Part shown: in pieces, positions 61,626-64,000 of the stretch
How positions within the stretch are numbered: the stretch's first letter is position 1
How the letters are laid out: every line of letters starts with the position of its first letter
DNA from: Pseudarthrobacter sp. MM222
Lineage (GTDB): Bacteria; Actinomycetota; Actinomycetes; Actinomycetales; Micrococcaceae
Direction: 5' to 3'
Length of the DNA stretch: 64,000 nt
NCBI RefSeq assembly: GCF_947090775.1
Contig: NZ_OX352321.1
Location: 4,216,001-4,280,000 of the forward strand
Notes under the pieces: model-generated
What the model was told of the DNA's origin: nothing
The model's input: only the letters and a program-made list of their open reading frames with translations
The model's database searches: none
Made by a program: the position numbers and the translations under genes

Positions 61626-61695
61626 CGGGGCGGCATGATTAGACCGGTCCGGCCGGCGGCCGGGGCGGCATGATTAGACCGGCCCGGCCGGCGCC
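61626..61695. repeat. 35-bp tandem direct repeat (two copies)
   Basis: Copies at 61626-61660 and 61661-61695 match at 33 of 35 positions. The shared part includes GGCGGCATGATTAGACCGG. It lies in the gene-poor region between parS sites 5 and 6. Function is unknown. Confidence 0.85.
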
Positions 61696-62247
61696 GACTA
61701 CGTCCCGCAGGGGAGTCCTAGGGTAGGCGGCGTCAGCACCCGGAAACACCGCCGCTGCCTACTTGGGCTCGCATCCAGCATGGCTATGATCCCGCCGTGT
61801 CGGTTCTTCGATGCTGCGGATATGCGGGAACGGTCTTGCTTTCTTTACTGCGACGACTCCCTATCGCCTCCCGGTATCGGCCCTTGTCCGGCCACCGCGA
61901 TCGTCGGCCGAAGCATTCTGTATGAGCCGCAGCATTTCTGCCTGACAGGTGCACCGGCAGCTGAACCGTTCGGGGATTGGCAGCCTGATCAACTACCAGC
62001 CTCCCAGTGGCCGAGTTGCGCGAGACCACACCCTTCGGCAGCGCTTGGCCCCTATGCGGACGTGCCTGCGGTATTCGAGGAGCGAACTGTTCAGTACGGC
62101 CCGCTGCTCCAGCTCACGCGGCCACGCTCCCAGGACACACGTAGGGGATCAAATTGCGTGGCTGCGGCGGGCAAGCTGGTGAGGCGAGCCGGCGCTCGGA
62201 ACGGCTCCTTCCCCGTACAGAGTCGGTCTATCGCCAGTTCTCCCCAG

Positions 62248-62281
62248 TTCTCCACAGAAGTTGTGCACACTGTTATCCACA
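62248..62281. promoter_or_regulatory. DnaA-box group in the gene-poor region (first)
   Basis: TTCTCCACA (62248-62256, one mismatch) and TTATCCACA (62273-62281, perfect) face the same way, with TTGTGCACA between them as a weak match. Confidence 0.55.
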
Positions 62282-62529
62282 GCCGGTGAGTGATTTCTCA
62301 CAGCCCCACCTGAGCTGAAGGAAACAAGGACAGCCCGACGTGAGGCCTGTTACGTTTCGACTGGAAGCCAAAAGGGAGCCGACCAGCCTCGCTCTGCGCT
62401 GCAATGCTGCAGCTCACAGAGCGTTCAAGACTCCGCACAAGCCCGCTGATACCCTGTAAATTAACCGGAATATGGCGATATCTTCGGTTGCCGCGGATGC
62501 GCCACGTAAGACCCCGCAAGCGCTCCCTA

Positions 62530-62545
62530 TGTTTCACGTGAAACG
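62530..62545. promoter_or_regulatory. parS site 6
   Basis: TGTTTCACGTGAAACG, containing the 14-bp parS core. It lies 1.27 kb from site 5, between the two DnaA-box groups. Confidence 0.9.
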
Positions 62546-62639
62546 GGTGAAATCAGGGAGTCGTTCCGTCGGCTGGTTCAGGACCCCCGACGCCCGCAGC
62601 CTAGGACGACCGGAGCAATCCGGCGAGTTGCGGGGCACT

Positions 62640-62672
62640 TAGTCCACAAAGTTATCCACAGCGATATCCACC
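62640..62672. promoter_or_regulatory. DnaA-box group in the gene-poor region (second)
   Basis: TTATCCACA (62652-62660, perfect) is flanked by TAGTCCACA (62640) and ATATCCACC (62664), which each differ at two positions. All face the same way as the first group. Confidence 0.5.
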
Positions 62673-62849
62673 GCGTTCCACACAGGCTGGAAAGTGCTAA
62701 GCCATCTATTGGAGACCGGAATTCCTGATGGCAACGGGCCCCCGGGCCACGTGGGAGCCCTCCGCCCCAGCGCGGACTGCGGCGTCGCCCATTGGGCTGA
62801 ACGATGTGCCCGCCGCGGTCAGCTCGCTAGGAATGGCACTGCATCATTC

Positions 62850-62894
62850 CGCCGTCCGGCATTACGGCGTCCGGCATTCCGGCATCCGGCCGTG
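62850..62894. repeat. 15-bp imperfect tandem repeat (three copies)
   Basis: Three successive units based on GCGTCCGGCATTCC lie in the gene-poor region, the last one diverged. No function is apparent. Confidence 0.6.
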
Positions 62895-64000
62895 CAGCGG
62901 GAGCCGAAGGCAAGGACAGATGACGGCGGCCCCGGGAGGAGGTTGGCGAGCTCGCTTCCGTCTACTTGAGGACTGTGAATGGATCCGTGCGGCCTCCAAG
63001 CGACTGGATGTCCGACTCTGACGATGACACCCGCGCCCGGAGGGGTGGGACCATTTCCGCTAGCGTGGAGATCGCTCCGCGCCTGCGGCGCCTCCTCGCG
63101 ACCGGCAGGTGAATTCCTCTGTTCCGAACATCTCGTCACCCTTTAGAGGAATTGGCGGCTCGAAGGTATGGCCGGAGCGGTCACGTAGCTTCCACCGGGC
63201 ACCGTATGGCTCCAATTTACTGGCCACGCACCGGCGGCGCATTCGCCCGCTGATTCGCCATGCAGCGGGCGGGAGGGCCAATGAACTCAGCCACAGCCTC
63301 TGCCGACGGATCTCCAAACTGCAACTGGCGGCCCCGGGCGAAAGATCCAGGGTGTCTCTAACACCCCTAGGACGCGAAGGAGGGCACGCAGCGGAACGGC
63401 AAGCCGGCGAACAGAGACAGTCCCCACCCAAGACCACGGAGGGCCGGACAAGCAGCAACACAGTGCGCAAATCATCCGTGAGCCAGCAGGGGAGTGGCGC
63501 GGCCGGACAACCGGCCGAGCGTGCCGCCAGGGCGAGCGACGATGCCCCGCGGCGGTCTCCGGCTCGTATATACCGTCGGACGGGCCTGCCACCGGCCGAC
63601 CTCCCACATTCGCGATACGCTGCCCGCCCCTTAAGCGAAACCACTCGTGTTGCGCAGCGGCGGGTTCCCCCGACGTTCCGACGGTGCCGGGAGAAGCTCC
63701 TGACACGAGGTCGCGGAGCAGCGGACCGGCATCGCATTCGATGCCTCGGAGTGCCGGGGAGCTACAGGATCTCGACCTGGCGTGGTTCTGAAAGTGCTGA
63801 CCACGATCCTGGCCTTACGCTTGTGAAGCGCTTGCCCGACCATGTGCGCTGCGCCCGGTCACCGTAAATCAACCTAAGGGCGTCGTGTGGGCATAGTCCT
63901 AGAACACGGCAATAGTCCCAGAGCGAAACCGGCGCGAGATCGGGGCGCTTCTGCATCGCGCGGGCCGAGCGCCGTCTCACGATAGCCCAGTGACCCCGAA

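Larger units (their letters stand above)
59970..64000. other. 4-kb gene-poor, parS-containing region
   Basis: I could support no gene between trxA and the right edge. Open frames here are short, lack good ribosome binding sites or recognisable domains, and several pass through parS or DnaA sites. The stretch contains six parS core palindromes (60271-62545), two groups of DnaA boxes, and a 35-bp tandem repeat. It probably belongs to the ParB-loading / origin-proximal zone. Sequencing or strain-specific degeneration of genes cannot be excluded. Confidence 0.65.

Noticed and set aside
61780..62289. 169-codon open frame in the gene-poor region
   Set aside because: It runs through the first DnaA-box group, lacks a good ribosome binding site and has no domain I recognise.
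61626..62894. CRISPR array
   Set aside because: The repeats are head to tail without unique spacers of constant length, and there are no cas genes.
63109..63867. 252-codon open frame in the gene-poor region
   Set aside because: No ribosome binding site, no recognisable motif, and an Arg/Ser/Pro-rich composition typical of non-coding GC-rich DNA.

Overview
The window is 64 kb of high-GC actinobacterial chromosome. Gene content and order point to the Micrococcaceae (Arthrobacter / Pseudarthrobacter type). The evidence is the rpsF-ssb-rpsR-rplI block next to dnaB, the cca-NUDIX-murJ-pseudokinase-trxB-trxA string, actinobacterial small families (DUF4193, DUF2277, CGNR zinc finger), and a cluster of parS sites at the right end. 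dnaB, trxBA and parS together suggest the origin-proximal part of the chromosome, although dnaA, parA and parB are not in the window. I saw no tRNA, rRNA or CRISPR array.

Layout, left to right. 1-4.3 kb: a quinate/shikimate utilisation locus (partial 3-dehydroshikimate dehydratase, NAD-type quinate/shikimate dehydrogenase, IclR regulator, divergent MHS-family transporter) with several palindromes in its promoter regions. 4.3-12 kb: a LigC-type ATP-dependent ligase, an LLM flavin oxidoreductase overlapping a trehalose-synthase-like GH13 enzyme, a GNAT protein, a MoaD-like protein paired with a BNR-repeat protein, DUF4193 and a universal stress protein. 12.2-15.4 kb: the copper cassette csoR-copZ-copA behind two CsoR-type operators. 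15.4-21.7 kb: DUF2277, EamA exporter, CGNR regulator, small membrane proteins, MATE exporter, DoxX and a double-hotdog thioesterase. 21.7-29.3 kb: dnaB with DnaA boxes upstream, two membrane-anchored L7/L12-like proteins, an FMN reductase, PhzF, and the ribosomal/ssb operon. 29.6-35.8 kb: DUF1345, M18 aminopeptidase, a secreted intradiol dioxygenase, an intact IS3-family element with an apparent -1 frameshift signal, and an amino-acid permease. 36-50.7 kb: a two-component system with its ABC transporter, a PAP2/diacylglycerol-kinase fusion, a DeoR regulator overlapping an MFS gene, an ABC-F protein, a MecA-N-type penicillin-binding lipoprotein, a phytoene-dehydrogenase-like enzyme and a GT87-like membrane protein. 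50.7-51.7 kb: a partly AT-rich stretch with three very short frames that each have a strong ribosome binding site. 51.7-60 kb: histidine phosphatase, cca, NUDIX, murJ, a truncated pseudokinase with a discoidin-like ectodomain, then trxB-trxA behind a SigR-type promoter.

59.97-64 kb is the most unusual part. It is a 4-kb stretch with no gene I can support, holding six copies of the 14-bp parS core palindrome, two groups of DnaA boxes and short tandem repeats. I read it as an origin-proximal ParB-loading (centromere) region. The strongest other signals are the frameshift site of the IS3 element, the palindrome array that this element interrupts, the DnaA boxes at dnaB, and the small-ORF cluster near 51 kb.
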